In this document: one piece after another, positions 27,284 to 36,680 of the stretch
Layout of the letters: each line of letters starts with the position of its first letter
Numbering within the stretch: position 1 is the stretch's first letter
Position numbers and translations under genes: made by a program
From: Botrimarina hoheduenensis
GTDB taxonomy: Bacteria > Planctomycetota > Planctomycetia > Pirellulales > Lacipirellulaceae
Direction of reading: 5' to 3'
DNA length: 64,000 bases
NCBI RefSeq assembly: GCF_007859815.1
Contig: NZ_SJPH01000005.1
Span: forward strand, 40,674 to 104,673
The notes under the pieces: generated by a model
What the model was told of the DNA's origin: nothing
The model's input: the letters and a program-made list of their open reading frames with translations, nothing else
Database searches by the model: none

Positions 27284-30200
27284 ATGAATCCCAAGAGCCT
27301 CATCGACGAACTCGATCGCGCCGGCCACGCTCAACGCCGCGAGGCGGTCGCGAGCTGGGTGCTGGGAGTGCTTTTCTCTTTTATCGCGACCGCGATCGTT
27401 TTGGGGTTACTCGACTATTTCGTTCGCTCTCGAGATCAAGGGCTCCGCTGGGTGGCGACCGCTGCGCTCCTCGGCGTGACATCGGTTGTCGCGTGGCGTT
27501 GGGGAAAACGACGGCTTGGTCAGCGTACCGATCGGCTTGCTCTCGCCGAGAGGATCGAGCGGCACCGGCCAGAACGCGGAAGCCAGCTGTCTAGCGCGGT
27601 CGCCTTTTACGACCAAGAGGCTGACGATCCGACGGCGGGATCGGCCGAATTGCGTCGGGCCGTCATCGTCGATGCGGCTCAGAACACACCACTCGAAGTC
27701 ATCCGGCAAGAGGTGGATCGCGCCCCGCGCCGACAACTAACGCGGCGGCTTGCCGTGCTGGCATGCCTGATGATGGGCCTGACGATTACGAACCCCGCCG
27801 CAACGCGTATCGCTGCCGAACGACTCCTTGCGCCCTGGGCAGATATCGCTTGGCCTCGGCTTACACAACTGCACGTCATCGAAGCGCCGACGAGCGTTGC
27901 GGCCGGCGGCACGTTTGAGGTCGTTGTTGGCAACCACACCGGAGCGGTGCCGAGCGACGCGATCATGGAAGTGCGCTACGGCAGCGCGGCACCGGAAGCT
28001 CAGCCCGACAATCAACCCAAGTCCGAAGTGCGTTCGCTGCAACCGCTGGCCGACGATGCGGTGGGCCGTTTAGAAGAGGTGCGCCGATCATTCGCTTTCC
28101 GCGTCGTTGGCGGCGACGATGACAGCATGGCGTGGCAAGAAGTCGACGTGCTCGAAGCGCCGCACGCGATCGAGTTCAAGCTGCGAACCCTCCCTCCCGC
28201 TTACAGTGGACTGGCGTCCGCCGAAGTAACCGGGCCGCTGCGTGTGATGGTGGGCACGCGGCTCGACTTGGCGGGGCTTGCTAGTCAACCGCTTTCTACG
28301 GCTACCGTCGTCGCTGGTGAAGAAAATTTCGCCCTGACGATCGATCCGGCCGATCCTGCGCGCTTTGCCTTGGGTCAACAAGTCTGGAATACCGAAGTGC
28401 CACTCACGCCGGGCAGCACCTATTGCATCAAGTTGGCGGCAACGAGCGGAGTCACTGGTTCCACGAACGCGCATCCGTACGAGGTCCGACCCGATAGCGC
28501 CCCCACCACGCAATGGCAGCCCGCGACCGATGACGATTACGTGACCGCTCGGGCGGTCGTCTCGCTCTGCTTGCTTGTGCAAGACGATCTAGCGATTGAG
28601 CGGGTCATTATGCAGTGGTCGATCGCGGCTGGCGATGACGAGGAAGCGCCGCCGCCCGAAGAATTGATTCTCTATGCCGGCCCGACCGAGCCTCCGCGGC
28701 GACAATCCCTGGAGGAAGGGGATCGCCAGCCGATAGATTTCGAGTGGGACCTCGCTCCCTTAGGCCTGCCCCCCAATACCGAAATAGCGATTGTCGCGAG
28801 CGCTTCGGACTATAAGCCCAACACGACAAACGCACCGCGGCCAACCAATCTGGTTGTGATCTCGGACGAGGACTTCGAGGCACGATTGGCTACCGAGCAG
28901 TCTCGCTTGGTCGAAGAAATCACGCGCGCACTCGAGCTGCAAAGAACGGCCGCACTGGCGGCGAAAAACGCCGCGATCGAGGCTGCCGACGGCCAGACGG
29001 AATCAGGAAAGGCACGCGACGCGATTGGATCGGCAGAGTACCAGCAGCGTCTGGCGAGCGAGTCGATCGACGACCCCCGCGGCGGTGTCCGGGCCCTCGC
29101 GCAGCGTTTGACCGACCGAGCACGACGCAATCGGCTGGATCGCCCCGAGATGGTTGAACGCCTGGCACGTGCTGCCGACGAGCTCTCGACGATCGTCGAA
29201 AGCCCCCAATCCGAGGCGCGGCGCGAGCTTGCCACCGCCCGACGCGACTCACAGAGCAAGACTCTGGAGGGGGTCGCGGAGCGCCTCGCTGTCGCCACCG
29301 CGCATCAGCAAGAAGCAACCAAGCGGCTCGAATCACTTGCGGATTCTCTTGCCGGCTGGGCGGACTACGGGCGCTTTGCTCAAGAGCTACTCGAGATGCA
29401 AAAGACGCAGAACGAGACCCTCGCACAAACGCGACAAGAAGCCGCGGCCGCAGCGCAGCGCGACCCGCTGGCCGCTGCCCAGCGGCAGGCCAATCGCGAG
29501 AAGCTCTTGGCCAGTCAAGCCGACCTGCAGCGTCGCTTTGCACGGCTGGAACAATCCATGCGGGGCCTGCTCGATCAAGAGCCCGGCACCGCTGATCAAG
29601 AATCCGAGCGGGCTGTCGACGCGGTGAGAGACGCCCTAGACGAAGCCGCAGAGAGCGGCGTCGGTGCGGCCCTACGGGAAGCCTCACGCGAACTCGCTAC
29701 CAACCGCCTCGGAAGCGCAACCAAGGGGCAAGCCGCCGCCGCGGAAGGCCTGGAGCAGATGCTAGAGACTCTGCGGGGCGGCGCGAGCAACGACCCCGAT
29801 CGCCTGATCGGTCAGCTACAGAAAGCGCAGGAGCGTCTCAACGCCCTCGGAGAAGCAGTCGCCCAGGACGCGAACAACTTCTCCGCCGATCAAGCTTCGC
29901 GCGAAGAGTTGGCTAAGAATGCCGAGCGACTAGGGCGACAACTCGATCGGCTGACGGCACCGCGTGCTGCCAACGCGATGCAAGCCGCCGCTAATCAGCT
30001 GGAGAACGCGGGAGAATCTCCGAGCAACCCTCCAGGAGATTCTCCGGAGGGTGCCGAGCAGGGGTCGGGGCAACAAGCGTCCGCCGGCCAGGCGGGCGGG
30101 GCCTCGCAAGGAGACGCTCAACTATCGATGCAGCAAGCGTCACGCGAAATCGACCGTCGGATCGATCAACTGGAAAACGAAGCCACTCAGCGCCTGCTCG

Positions 30201-30844
30201 ACCGTCTCGCGCAGCGGATCGCCGAGTACGTCGATCAGCAAGAGGAAGTCCTCCAGCGCACCATGCAAGCCGACATCTCACAAGCGCCTGTATCCGCGAT
30301 CGCTGCGTTGCGGGACGACCAGTCTCAGCTGCGAGACACGCTTGCCAAGGCGTCGGTGGCATTGCAGCGTCGGGCGGTTTTCGAGATCGCGTTGCGGGGC
30401 GTCGCTGCCGAAATGAACGAGGCGACCCAACGGCTAGCGCAAGCCGACACGAGCCGCCTAACGCAACGCTTCGAGGCGGCTGCGTTGCGCCGCTTGAAGG
30501 CGATCGCCGAGGTGCTTGAACAGAATCAAGCGGAGAAGGAAGAACAAGAAGAGCAGGGGGGTGGAGGCGGAGGCGGAGGGGGCGAGTCACCTCCTCCCTC
30601 ACCGGTTGATCTCGCTGAGCTCAAGATGCTGCGTCTCACGCAGCTCGAACTGATCAGCCAAACCGACGCCTACGAAGCCGACACGGCACGCGGCGAACGC
30701 CTAAGAGACCCGCAGATGATGCCCCCCCCCGAAGTCGCAGCGCAGCTGGCCGCCGAGCAGCGCCGCCTTGCGGAACTCGCCACGGAACTCGCGGAACGTA
30801 CGAATGACCCAGACGCAGAGTCGGAGCCCCATGATTCATTCTGA
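27284..30844 (+). CDS. Giant DUF4175-like coiled-coil membrane protein
   Basis: A 1186-aa protein: two membrane helices near 22-70, a third near 160-180, an extracytoplasmic beta-rich region (about 190-530), then some 550 residues of charged, Gln/Ala/Glu/Arg-rich helix expected to form long coiled coils (about 535-1090). A run of eleven or so Gly follows near 1092-1102 before a helical tail. The layout is that of the DUF4175 family, found next to MoxR/DUF58/VWA genes. It could be a periplasmic scaffold; no enzymatic motif was seen. ATG 27284; the 3' end overlaps the next gene by 14 bases. An eight-C run lies near the 3' end (30721-30729). Confidence 0.8.
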   Translation: MNPKSLIDELDRAGHAQRREAVASWVLGVLFSFIATAIVLGLLDYFVRSRDQGLRWVATAALLGVTSVVAWRWGKRRLGQRTDRLALAERIERHRPERGSQLSSAVAFYDQEADDPTAGSAELRRAVIVDAAQNTPLEVIRQEVDRAPRRQLTRRLAVLACLMMGLTITNPAATRIAAERLLAPWADIAWPRLTQLHVIEAPTSVAAGGTFEVVVGNHTGAVPSDAIMEVRYGSAAPEAQPDNQPKSEVRSLQPLADDAVGRLEEVRRSFAFRVVGGDDDSMAWQEVDVLEAPHAIEFKLRTLPPAYSGLASAEVTGPLRVMVGTRLDLAGLASQPLSTATVVAGEENFALTIDPADPARFALGQQVWNTEVPLTPGSTYCIKLAATSGVTGSTNAHPYEVRPDSAPTTQWQPATDDDYVTARAVVSLCLLVQDDLAIERVIMQWSIAAGDDEEAPPPEELILYAGPTEPPRRQSLEEGDRQPIDFEWDLAPLGLPPNTEIAIVASASDYKPNTTNAPRPTNLVVISDEDFEARLATEQSRLVEEITRALELQRTAALAAKNAAIEAADGQTESGKARDAIGSAEYQQRLASESIDDPRGGVRALAQRLTDRARRNRLDRPEMVERLARAADELSTIVESPQSEARRELATARRDSQSKTLEGVAERLAVATAHQQEATKRLESLADSLAGWADYGRFAQELLEMQKTQNETLAQTRQEAAAAAQRDPLAAAQRQANREKLLASQADLQRRFARLEQSMRGLLDQEPGTADQESERAVDAVRDALDEAAESGVGAALREASRELATNRLGSATKGQAAAAEGLEQMLETLRGGASNDPDRLIGQLQKAQERLNALGEAVAQDANNFSADQASREELAKNAERLGRQLDRLTAPRAANAMQAAANQLENAGESPSNPPGDSPEGAEQGSGQQASAGQAGGASQGDAQLSMQQASREIDRRIDQLENEATQRLLDRLAQRIAEYVDQQEEVLQRTMQADISQAPVSAIAALRDDQSQLRDTLAKASVALQRRAVFEIALRGVAAEMNEATQRLAQADTSRLTQRFEAAALRRLKAIAEVLEQNQAEKEEQEEQGGGGGGGGGESPPPSPVDLAELKMLRLTQLELISQTDAYEADTARGERLRDPQMMPPPEVAAQLAAEQRRLAELATELAERTNDPDAESEPHDSF

Positions 30845-31673
30845 TTACAAACGGATCCCAGCATGTCGGCGGACAGGCCTTCTCATAAGAGCGCCTCGCG
30901 TAGCGGTCATGGCCGCCGCGGCCGTAACGGGCATGCTCTTGTTGGCGACGTCTGCCGTGATAGCGGCAGCCGCCGCGACCGAAGAAAACCCGGCGATTGG
31001 CAATCTGGGTGAAGGTCTCTTGGGCGAGGGTCTTGAGGGTCTCTTCCCAAGAGCTGTCGAAGCAGCGCCTTCGGCTCAGACGCGGCCCGCCCCCCTCAGC
31101 CCCGATGAAGACGCGTTGCGCAAACAGATGGAGGAGGCGGCGCAACGAGCCCGCCAAGGCGAAGACGTTGCACCAACCGGTAATCCGCTGGCGGGCATCG
31201 CCGAAAGGATGCAAGAAGCTGCGGCCCTGCTCGATGACGGGCAAACCGCAACGCCCGCGCTGCCCGTGCAGCGTCAAGCGGTCGCGGATCTTGATCGATT
31301 GATTGCGCAAGCCGAGCAGCAGAGCCAATCCTCGTCGTCTTCCTCCCAATCAAAAGACTCGCAGCGTCAGAAAGGACAGCGGAGCGAATCCCAGCCGGCC
31401 GGTTCTCAGCCCGCCGGAGGAACCCCCTCCGCCGCAAGCGCTTCACAGCAATCAGCTCAGCGGGCAACAGGCCAGCCCACCAACAACCAAGCCGAGGCAG
31501 TCGAAGCCAGCGCTCTTGGCAGCGACGCGATGAAGGCGGCCTGGGGCCATCTTCCCGAGCGGGTACGCGAGCAGCTTCTGCAATCGTCGGCCGACGAATA
31601 TCTGCCGCAATATCGCGAGGAGCTGGAAGCCTACTTCCGGCGCCTGGCGGAAGAGGACGCGGCCCGCCCATGA
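30831..31673 (+). CDS. Exported Gln/Ser-rich low-complexity protein
   Basis: A 280-aa protein with a basic N-terminal stretch and hydrophobic export signal (about 22-48, MAAAAVTGMLLLATSAVIA). Two short helical segments (DALRKQMEEAAQRAR; AERMQEAAALLDD) precede a low-complexity Ser/Gln region (about 162-225, SQSSSSSSQSKDSQRQ and onward). The C-terminal segment WGHLPERVREQLLQSSADEYLPQYREELEAYFRRLAE is a conserved-looking helical tail found in planctomycete proteins encoded after DUF4175-like genes. ATG 30831 overlaps the upstream stop; ATG 30909 would leave a shorter signal. It probably interacts with the coiled-coil protein; that is inference from position. Confidence 0.75.
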   Translation: MIHSDYKRIPACRRTGLLIRAPRVAVMAAAAVTGMLLLATSAVIAAAAATEENPAIGNLGEGLLGEGLEGLFPRAVEAAPSAQTRPAPLSPDEDALRKQMEEAAQRARQGEDVAPTGNPLAGIAERMQEAAALLDDGQTATPALPVQRQAVADLDRLIAQAEQQSQSSSSSSQSKDSQRQKGQRSESQPAGSQPAGGTPSAASASQQSAQRATGQPTNNQAEAVEASALGSDAMKAAWGHLPERVREQLLQSSADEYLPQYREELEAYFRRLAEEDAARP

Positions 31674-32719
31674 ATGCTCCCACTAACCTCACCTGGCGTA
31701 CGGTGTCCGAGCGCCCGCGAATCGTTCTTGCTGTAACGATGCTAATGGCCCTCGCGGTGCCTGTCGGCGCGCAACCAACTGCGGCGGAGTTGATCGCCCC
31801 TTGTGAGACTTCGATCGAAAGGGGTCTTGCCTATTTGCGGCGGACCCAACTGGCCGATGGCGGGTTCGGCGGCCAGCGCATGGGGAACAACCCGGCTGTT
31901 GTCGCGCTGGCGGGCATGGCGTTCTTGGCTGGCGGGAGCACGCCCGAACGCGGACCCTATGGCGACGCCTGCCAGCGCTGCGTCGATTACCTCATCGACC
32001 ACACCGAACCGAGCGGGCTCGTCTCGGTACAGGGTGCCGGCAGCCACGGACCGATGTACGGCCATGGCTTTGCAACGCTCTTCATGGCCGAGGCCTACGG
32101 CATGTCGCCCCGGCCCGAGTTGCGTGACAAGCTCGCGTCTGCCGTTCGACTGATCGTCAACGCCCAAAACGATGAAGGGGGTTGGCGGTATCAACCTCAG
32201 CCGGTCGATGCCGACCTTTCGGTAACGATCTGCCAGATCATGGCTTTACGGGCGGCACGCAACGCCGGCGTGTATGTTCCTCCGGCGACGGTCGAACGTT
32301 GCCTGGACTATGTGCGTCGCTGTCAAAACCCGGATGGTGGCTTCAACTACCAGCCCGGGCCCCGCGCAAGCAGCCTGTACCCACGATCGGCCGCGGGAGT
32401 CGTCGCGCTCTACAGCGCGGGCGTGTACGATGGCGACGAGATCGTGCGCGGGCTCGACTACCTCGAACGGCAAGCCGGCGGTGGCGACGCCAACCGCTCT
32501 GTTCACTACTACTATGGCCAGTACTACGCCGCTCAGGCGATGTGGCAAGTAGGGGGTGAACGCTGGTTGCGGTGGTACCCGGCCACACGCGACGAGCTCG
32601 TAGCCCGGCAAAAGAATGATGGTTCGTGGGACGACAACAACGGTGCCCACTACGCCACCGCCATGGCGTGCATCGTGCTGCAAACGCCCAACGAAGCCGT
32701 TCCAATCTTCCAGCGCTGA
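31670..32719 (+). CDS. Exported prenyltransferase/squalene-oxidase-repeat protein
   Basis: A 349-aa exported protein (signal 1-35, ending PVGAQ) built from alpha/alpha-toroid repeats with QW-like motifs ADGGFGG, DEGGWRYQ, PDGGFNYQ and NDGSWDD, as in squalene-hopene cyclases and prenyltransferases. The catalytic DxDD motif of true class II cyclases is not seen (VDADLS stands in a comparable place), and the protein is half the usual cyclase length, so a binding or structural role is likelier than terpene cyclisation. It overlaps the preceding stop as ATGA. Such proteins recur in this planctomycete operon type. Confidence 0.82.
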   Translation: MNAPTNLTWRTVSERPRIVLAVTMLMALAVPVGAQPTAAELIAPCETSIERGLAYLRRTQLADGGFGGQRMGNNPAVVALAGMAFLAGGSTPERGPYGDACQRCVDYLIDHTEPSGLVSVQGAGSHGPMYGHGFATLFMAEAYGMSPRPELRDKLASAVRLIVNAQNDEGGWRYQPQPVDADLSVTICQIMALRAARNAGVYVPPATVERCLDYVRRCQNPDGGFNYQPGPRASSLYPRSAAGVVALYSAGVYDGDEIVRGLDYLERQAGGGDANRSVHYYYGQYYAAQAMWQVGGERWLRWYPATRDELVARQKNDGSWDDNNGAHYATAMACIVLQTPNEAVPIFQR

Positions 32720-32750
32720 AGACGCTGCCCCCCGCGTTCAGTCACCTTTC

Positions 32751-34055
32751 ATGCACTACTCGTCCGCGACACTGCTCAGCCGATTGCTCACGGGCATCTT
32801 CTTGCTGCCCGGGTGCTTTGTGGATCGGACAGAAGCCAACGCAGCCGATAACCAAGCCCGATTAATCGACGGAACCGTGCTCGAAGGGCGTCTGAGCGAG
32901 TTCCGTTTCGACGCCGATCGGCCTCGCGATGCACGGGTGACATTCGCCCCCGCGGGCACGGCCTCGCCCCTGATCCCAGCGAGCGATCCGGGCACGCTCG
33001 TCCGCTGGGGTGCGCCCACCAGACCCGATGAAGGGGTTTGGCTTTGCCTGCAAGACGGATCGTTACTTGCGGCCGAGCCCGGTTGGGCCCAGCCGGTGCC
33101 CGTTAAGATTGATCAGCAAAGCGTGTCCCTGCGTCGCGCTGAAACCTGGATTGAGGTGCCCCGCTCGGCGGTGCGCCGCGTCTTATTGGCCGGTGCTCCG
33201 CCGATCCCCTCCGCGGCGAACTCCCAGCCGCTCAGTGCCGATACGGCCCAGCTTGCCTCCGTGACTGCCGGAGTGCGGGGCGATGTGCTCTCTGGCAGCG
33301 TCGCGAGTCTGGATCAGGGAGAACTCGCAATGGAGATTGCCGGCACAATAACCAAGCTGCAGGCAGATCAGATCGCGAGTCTCGAACTGGCATCGTCATC
33401 GGATCGCTCCGAAGCTACCGGACCGACATGCCTTGTGGGTCTGGACGACGGCTCGTTGCTGAAGGCCGATCGCATCGATTTGAACGAAGAGCGACTCATA
33501 GCGTGGCTTGCCGCGGGGACATCGCTCACCACCGCCGCTGAGCGGGTCGTGTTTGTGCAGCCAATCGGTGGTCGTGTGCGCTATTTGTCCGATTCCGAAC
33601 CGCTCGACTATCGTCACACCCCCTATTTTGATCTGGCTTGGCCCTACGGGCGCGATACGGGGCCGCGGGGAGAACCGCTTGTGGCACGCCGCAAGCGTTC
33701 CGCGAAAGGTCTCGGAACGCATTCAGCCATGCGGTTGGTTTACGCGCTGAACCCCGAAGAAACGCGGTTTCAGGCGTCGCTTGCCGTGGCCGATGGCCCT
33801 GAGCAGATCTTTTCCCAAGGAGCCGAAGACCCGCGCGGGAGCGTCGTATTCCGTGTCTACGCGATCCGCGGCGGAGCACCGGATGAGCTCTACGAAAGCC
33901 TCACGGTGCGCGCTGGCGAGCCGCCTCGGGAGATAAATCTGGACGTGACGGGGGCCGTCGGCCTGGCATTGGTGGTGGACTACGCCGATGACGGCGATAC
34001 GGGCGACAACGCCCTGTGGCTCGATGCCCGCGTGGTCACGGCCGCAGGCGATTAG
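32751..34055 (+). CDS. Exported protein with C-terminal NPCBM-like domain
   Basis: A 434-aa exported protein with a signal segment (1-31, LLTGIFLLPGC, possibly a lipobox with Cys22). The N-terminal half is beta-rich and repeats a motif of the form LxDGSLLxAxxxxL (DGTVLEGRLSEF, DGSLLAAEPG, DGSLLKADRI). Residues about 285-430 match the NPCBM/NEW2 carbohydrate-binding fold: KGLGTHSAMRLVYAL, FQASLAVADG, GSVVFRVYAI and INLDVTGAVGLALVVDYADDG. It likely binds glycans or a cell-surface component. ATG 32751 gives the signal; the longer frame does not. It is the last gene of the run begun at 18194. Confidence 0.8.
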   Translation: MHYSSATLLSRLLTGIFLLPGCFVDRTEANAADNQARLIDGTVLEGRLSEFRFDADRPRDARVTFAPAGTASPLIPASDPGTLVRWGAPTRPDEGVWLCLQDGSLLAAEPGWAQPVPVKIDQQSVSLRRAETWIEVPRSAVRRVLLAGAPPIPSAANSQPLSADTAQLASVTAGVRGDVLSGSVASLDQGELAMEIAGTITKLQADQIASLELASSSDRSEATGPTCLVGLDDGSLLKADRIDLNEERLIAWLAAGTSLTTAAERVVFVQPIGGRVRYLSDSEPLDYRHTPYFDLAWPYGRDTGPRGEPLVARRKRSAKGLGTHSAMRLVYALNPEETRFQASLAVADGPEQIFSQGAEDPRGSVVFRVYAIRGGAPDELYESLTVRAGEPPREINLDVTGAVGLALVVDYADDGDTGDNALWLDARVVTAAGD

Positions 34056-34073
34056 TGCGTGCGCACCGCTGTT

Positions 34074-34109
34074 TCGCGTCAGCGGCGTGCAGTGTCGCGT
34101 CAGCGGCGT
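34074..34109. repeat. Short direct repeat after the nine-gene run
   Basis: TCGCGTCAGCGGCGT occurs at 34074-34088 and 34095-34109, a period of 21 bp, between the end of the plus-strand operon and the convergent mtnC. Only two copies exist. Probably a slippage product. Confidence 0.7.
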
Positions 34110-34269
34110 TGAGAATCTCGGTCGCTTCGACAGCGCTGGCTGCAATAGCGAACCTGCTCCCAGCAGCGTGCCCATTTTTTTCGCCAAGCGAACGGGCGTC
34201 CGCAAGCCACGCAGATTTTGGTCGGCAGGTCGCGCTTGGCGGGGGAGGGCATCACTCACCTCGTAGCGC

Positions 34270-35007
34270 TCACGATTCTGACGGCCGCCAAACCACTTCG
34301 TCAAAGCTGGTGATCTTCGGATGCGGTGTCGTGGTGGGCGTCGGGATTGCGTTTCCCGGACGATTGACCAGCACGGTTGCGAGCCCCGCCGCCCGCGCCG
34401 CTTCGAGCTCTTCGGTGACATCGCTAAAGAAGGCGATCGCCTGCGGAGCGAGCCGCCAATCGGCCGCAATCGCGGCGTAGCTGTCGGCCTCGCGCTTCGG
34501 ACCAACCGTGGTGTCGTAGTGGCCGGTCAACAGCGGCCGCAGATCGCCCGCCTCAGTGTGGCCGAAAAAGAGCCGCTGAGCGTGAACGCTCCCCGAAGAA
34601 TAGATCCGCAGATCGACCCCCGCGGCTCGCCAGGCGTGGAGCGCTGGAGCAACCTCTTCGAATAGGTGGGCGTGTAGCTCGCCCGAACAGAAACCCGCCT
34701 CCCAGATCAAACCTTGCAACAGCTTCAGGCCGGTCGCCTTGACGTCGGCGTCCATCAGCCGAACCGCTTGATCGATTAAGGTTTGCTGCGGTTCGCGGCC
34801 GGTCACCCATTCGGTATAGCTAGCTGCCCCCGCCTCTTTAGCGAAACGCTCGCGGACAGGATCAAGCGCAGCGGACTCCCAATGCTGGGCTACATACGGC
34901 TGCAACTCTCGCCGTGCAAACGGGAACATGACGTCGTAGACGTAGGCAACGCTGGAGGTTGTTCCCTCCACGTCGAGCAGGGCCGCCCGCTGAGCAAGCT
35001 CGATCAC
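34270..35007 (-). CDS. mtnC: Acireductone synthase (enolase-phosphatase E1)
   Basis: MtnC enolises and dephosphorylates 2,3-diketo-5-methylthiopentyl-1-phosphate to the acireductone, in methionine salvage. The 245-aa HAD-superfamily protein starts VIELAQRAALLDVEGTTSSV, with the family's DVEGTT nucleophile motif, then YVYDVMFPFAR, SSGSVHAQRLFFGHTEAGDL (motif II) and GPKREADSYAAIA (motif III Lys), then FFSDVTEELEAARAAG (motif IV). Start is GTG 35007, overlapping the mtnD stop by four bases (GTGA); the upstream extension lies within mtnD. It is the last gene of the minus-strand group. Confidence 0.95.
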   Translation of the reverse strand: MIELAQRAALLDVEGTTSSVAYVYDVMFPFARRELQPYVAQHWESAALDPVRERFAKEAGAASYTEWVTGREPQQTLIDQAVRLMDADVKATGLKLLQGLIWEAGFCSGELHAHLFEEVAPALHAWRAAGVDLRIYSSGSVHAQRLFFGHTEAGDLRPLLTGHYDTTVGPKREADSYAAIAADWRLAPQAIAFFSDVTEELEAARAAGLATVLVNRPGNAIPTPTTTPHPKITSFDEVVWRPSES

Positions 35008-35606
35008 AGTTTCACCGGCGAATCGATCGGATCCGAAGTTCCGCGAACCGAGTCGCCGCCCAGATAGCGCGGTCCCCAACAAACGGGCGGGTGCTCGCTG
35101 TGCAGGCCCTCGTCGATGTACTCAGGAGTCCATCCGCTGGTCTCCTGAAACAGGCGGATGCAGCGAATCGTGCGGTCATCGCACAGATGGAACCAGTGCT
35201 TGGTGCCCGCGGGCACGTTAATGAGGTCACCCGCGCCAACCTCAATGGCGACCACCGGTCCGTCCCCTTCGGGGTGGATCCAGAACACGCCTCCGCCTCG
35301 CACGGTAAAGCGCACTTCGTCTTCGCTGTGGGTGTGCTCCTTGTCAAAGCGCGCCAGCATCGTCTCGAGACCGGGCGTGTCGGGCGTGACGTTGATCACG
35401 TCAGCGGTAACGTAGTTGCCCTCGCGCTTCAGGCGTTCGATCTCGGGGGCATAGGCGGCGAGAATCTGTTCCGCGTCGGCCTCGGGTCCGATACGGCCTT
35501 CGACGTCCCACCGCTCGTGCCAGATGCCCATCGGCGCAAGCACGGCGGCGATCTCCGCCTGGTCAGTCAGGGTTTGTCCCGTTGCAGGAATCGTGACGGT
35601 GGCCAT
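35004..35606 (-). CDS. mtnD: Acireductone dioxygenase
   Basis: MtnD oxidises acireductone to the 2-keto acid precursor of methionine plus formate (Fe form) or to carbon monoxide-yielding products (Ni form). The 200-aa cupin has the metal-ligand motif HTHSEDEVRF (His, His, Glu) and later PAGTKHWFHL supplying the third His, with GGGVFWIHPEGDGP between. ATG 35606. It overlaps mtnC by four bases and follows mtnB after 129 bp. Confidence 0.95.
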   Translation of the reverse strand: MATVTIPATGQTLTDQAEIAAVLAPMGIWHERWDVEGRIGPEADAEQILAAYAPEIERLKREGNYVTADVINVTPDTPGLETMLARFDKEHTHSEDEVRFTVRGGGVFWIHPEGDGPVVAIEVGAGDLINVPAGTKHWFHLCDDRTIRCIRLFQETSGWTPEYIDEGLHSEHPPVCWGPRYLGGDSVRGTSDPIDSPVKL

Positions 35607-35735
35607 AGCTCACTCGGTTCGTGCGGCGATGATCGGGTAAGGATCGGGGGCAGATGGGGGACGCGGCGGGAGCAACCAGGCTGTGCGGCTGACCAATACC
35701 GGTCTTGAAGCGTCCGTTGAGATTCATTCCGAAGC

Positions 35736-36413
35736 TCAAACCGAGGCCATGAGCCGGCGTCCTTCGCATTCCATCAGGAACTCGAGCGCCTCGATTTGCC
35801 GGCGGGCGGCGTCAAGATCGGCCCCCCAAGTGTACAGGCCATGCTTGTGGATGAGAAAGGCGCTAAGCGGGGGAGAACCCTCGCTCTTTTGACCCGCTGT
35901 GGCCAACAATCGCTCGAGATCCTGAGCCATCGCCCCGATGTCTTGCGTATTCGGCAAGATCGGCAGAGTGATCGCCGTTTCGTGCGTGGTAACACCCGGC
36001 AGGGCCTTGAGCATCTCGTAGCCCGAAATCGTTAGTTGTTGCTGCGATGCGAAGCGGTCCGACAGCAGCGTGCCCCAGACCGAATGGGTATGCAGCACGG
36101 CTCCCGCGTCCGCTGCACGGGCCAGAACAACGTGCAGCATGGTTTCGGCGGAAGACTTGGGAGCCCCGTCGGCGACGGCCCGACCCTGATCGTCAATCGT
36201 CACGAAGTCGGCCTCGGTGAGGCGGTCTTTGTGCTTACCACTTGCGGTCACGAGCAGCCTGAGCGGCTGGCGATCCAGAGTAACGCTGTAGTTGCTGCTG
36301 GTCGCGAGTGACCAACCCCGGGCGTGCAGTTCGGCACCGACCGCCATGAGCCCTCGACGGGCAACGGCCAACGGGGCGGACTCCGATTGCGCAACAGTAG
36401 CGGTGGTGCTCAT
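35736..36413 (-). CDS. mtnB: Methylthioribulose-1-phosphate dehydratase (class II aldolase fold)
   Basis: MtnB dehydrates 5-methylthioribulose-1-phosphate to the diketo intermediate used by MtnC. The 225-aa protein has the class II aldolase zinc site HTHSVWGT and IHKHGLYTWG, with SSAETMLH upstream and the substrate loop TSSNYSV near the N-terminus, as in MtnB. The close link to mtnC and mtnD argues for MtnB rather than the related DHAP-shunt aldolase. ATG 36413 chosen; a GTG two codons upstream is possible. mtnA and mtnK are not in the window. Confidence 0.92.
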   Translation of the reverse strand: MSTTATVAQSESAPLAVARRGLMAVGAELHARGWSLATSSNYSVTLDRQPLRLLVTASGKHKDRLTEADFVTIDDQGRAVADGAPKSSAETMLHVVLARAADAGAVLHTHSVWGTLLSDRFASQQQLTISGYEMLKALPGVTTHETAITLPILPNTQDIGAMAQDLERLLATAGQKSEGSPPLSAFLIHKHGLYTWGADLDAARRQIEALEFLMECEGRRLMASV

Positions 36414-36469
36414 AAGCACGATCGTCCCCTAGACAGGGCAAAGTCGTCAATCCGCTCAGAAAAACCCCG

Positions 36470-36655
36470 TCACGCTTGCTTGGCATGATCCTTGGCCAGT
36501 ACCGCCGGTGCCGCGGCGGCGAACCACACGACCGTCGCGATCAGCAGAACCGCCTGGCAGGACAGCAACTCAAGCGATCCCCTCAAATACATCACGGGCG
36601 CTACCAGAATCGCGGCTAGCGCGCCCACGCCGATCCAGTTCATCGCCTTCTTCAT
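36470..36655 (-). CDS. 61-aa two-helix membrane protein
   Basis: A small protein with two membrane helices (about 6-24, NWIGVGALAAILVAPVMYL; about 30-53, SCQAVLLIATVVWFAAAAPAVL) and a short charged tail. ATG 36655 has GGGAG about eight bases upstream. It lies 25 bp after the NCS1-type permease and 56 bp before mtnB, so it is probably cotranscribed. Its size and position suggest an accessory subunit of the permease; no family was recognised. Longer upstream frames overlap the permease and are rejected. Confidence 0.7.
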   Translation of the reverse strand: MKKAMNWIGVGALAAILVAPVMYLRGSLELLSCQAVLLIATVVWFAAAAPAVLAKDHAKQA

Positions 36656-36680
36656 CGCAAACTCCCAAGAAATTTCCGGA

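Noticed and set aside
34074..34109. Possible CRISPR-like repeat
   Set aside because: Only two 15-bp copies with a six-base gap and no spacer structure or cas gene.
35736..36413. mtnB as a DHAP-shunt aldolase instead of a dehydratase
   Set aside because: The immediate linkage to mtnD and mtnC, the next two enzymes of methionine salvage, favours MtnB; the fold alone cannot separate them.
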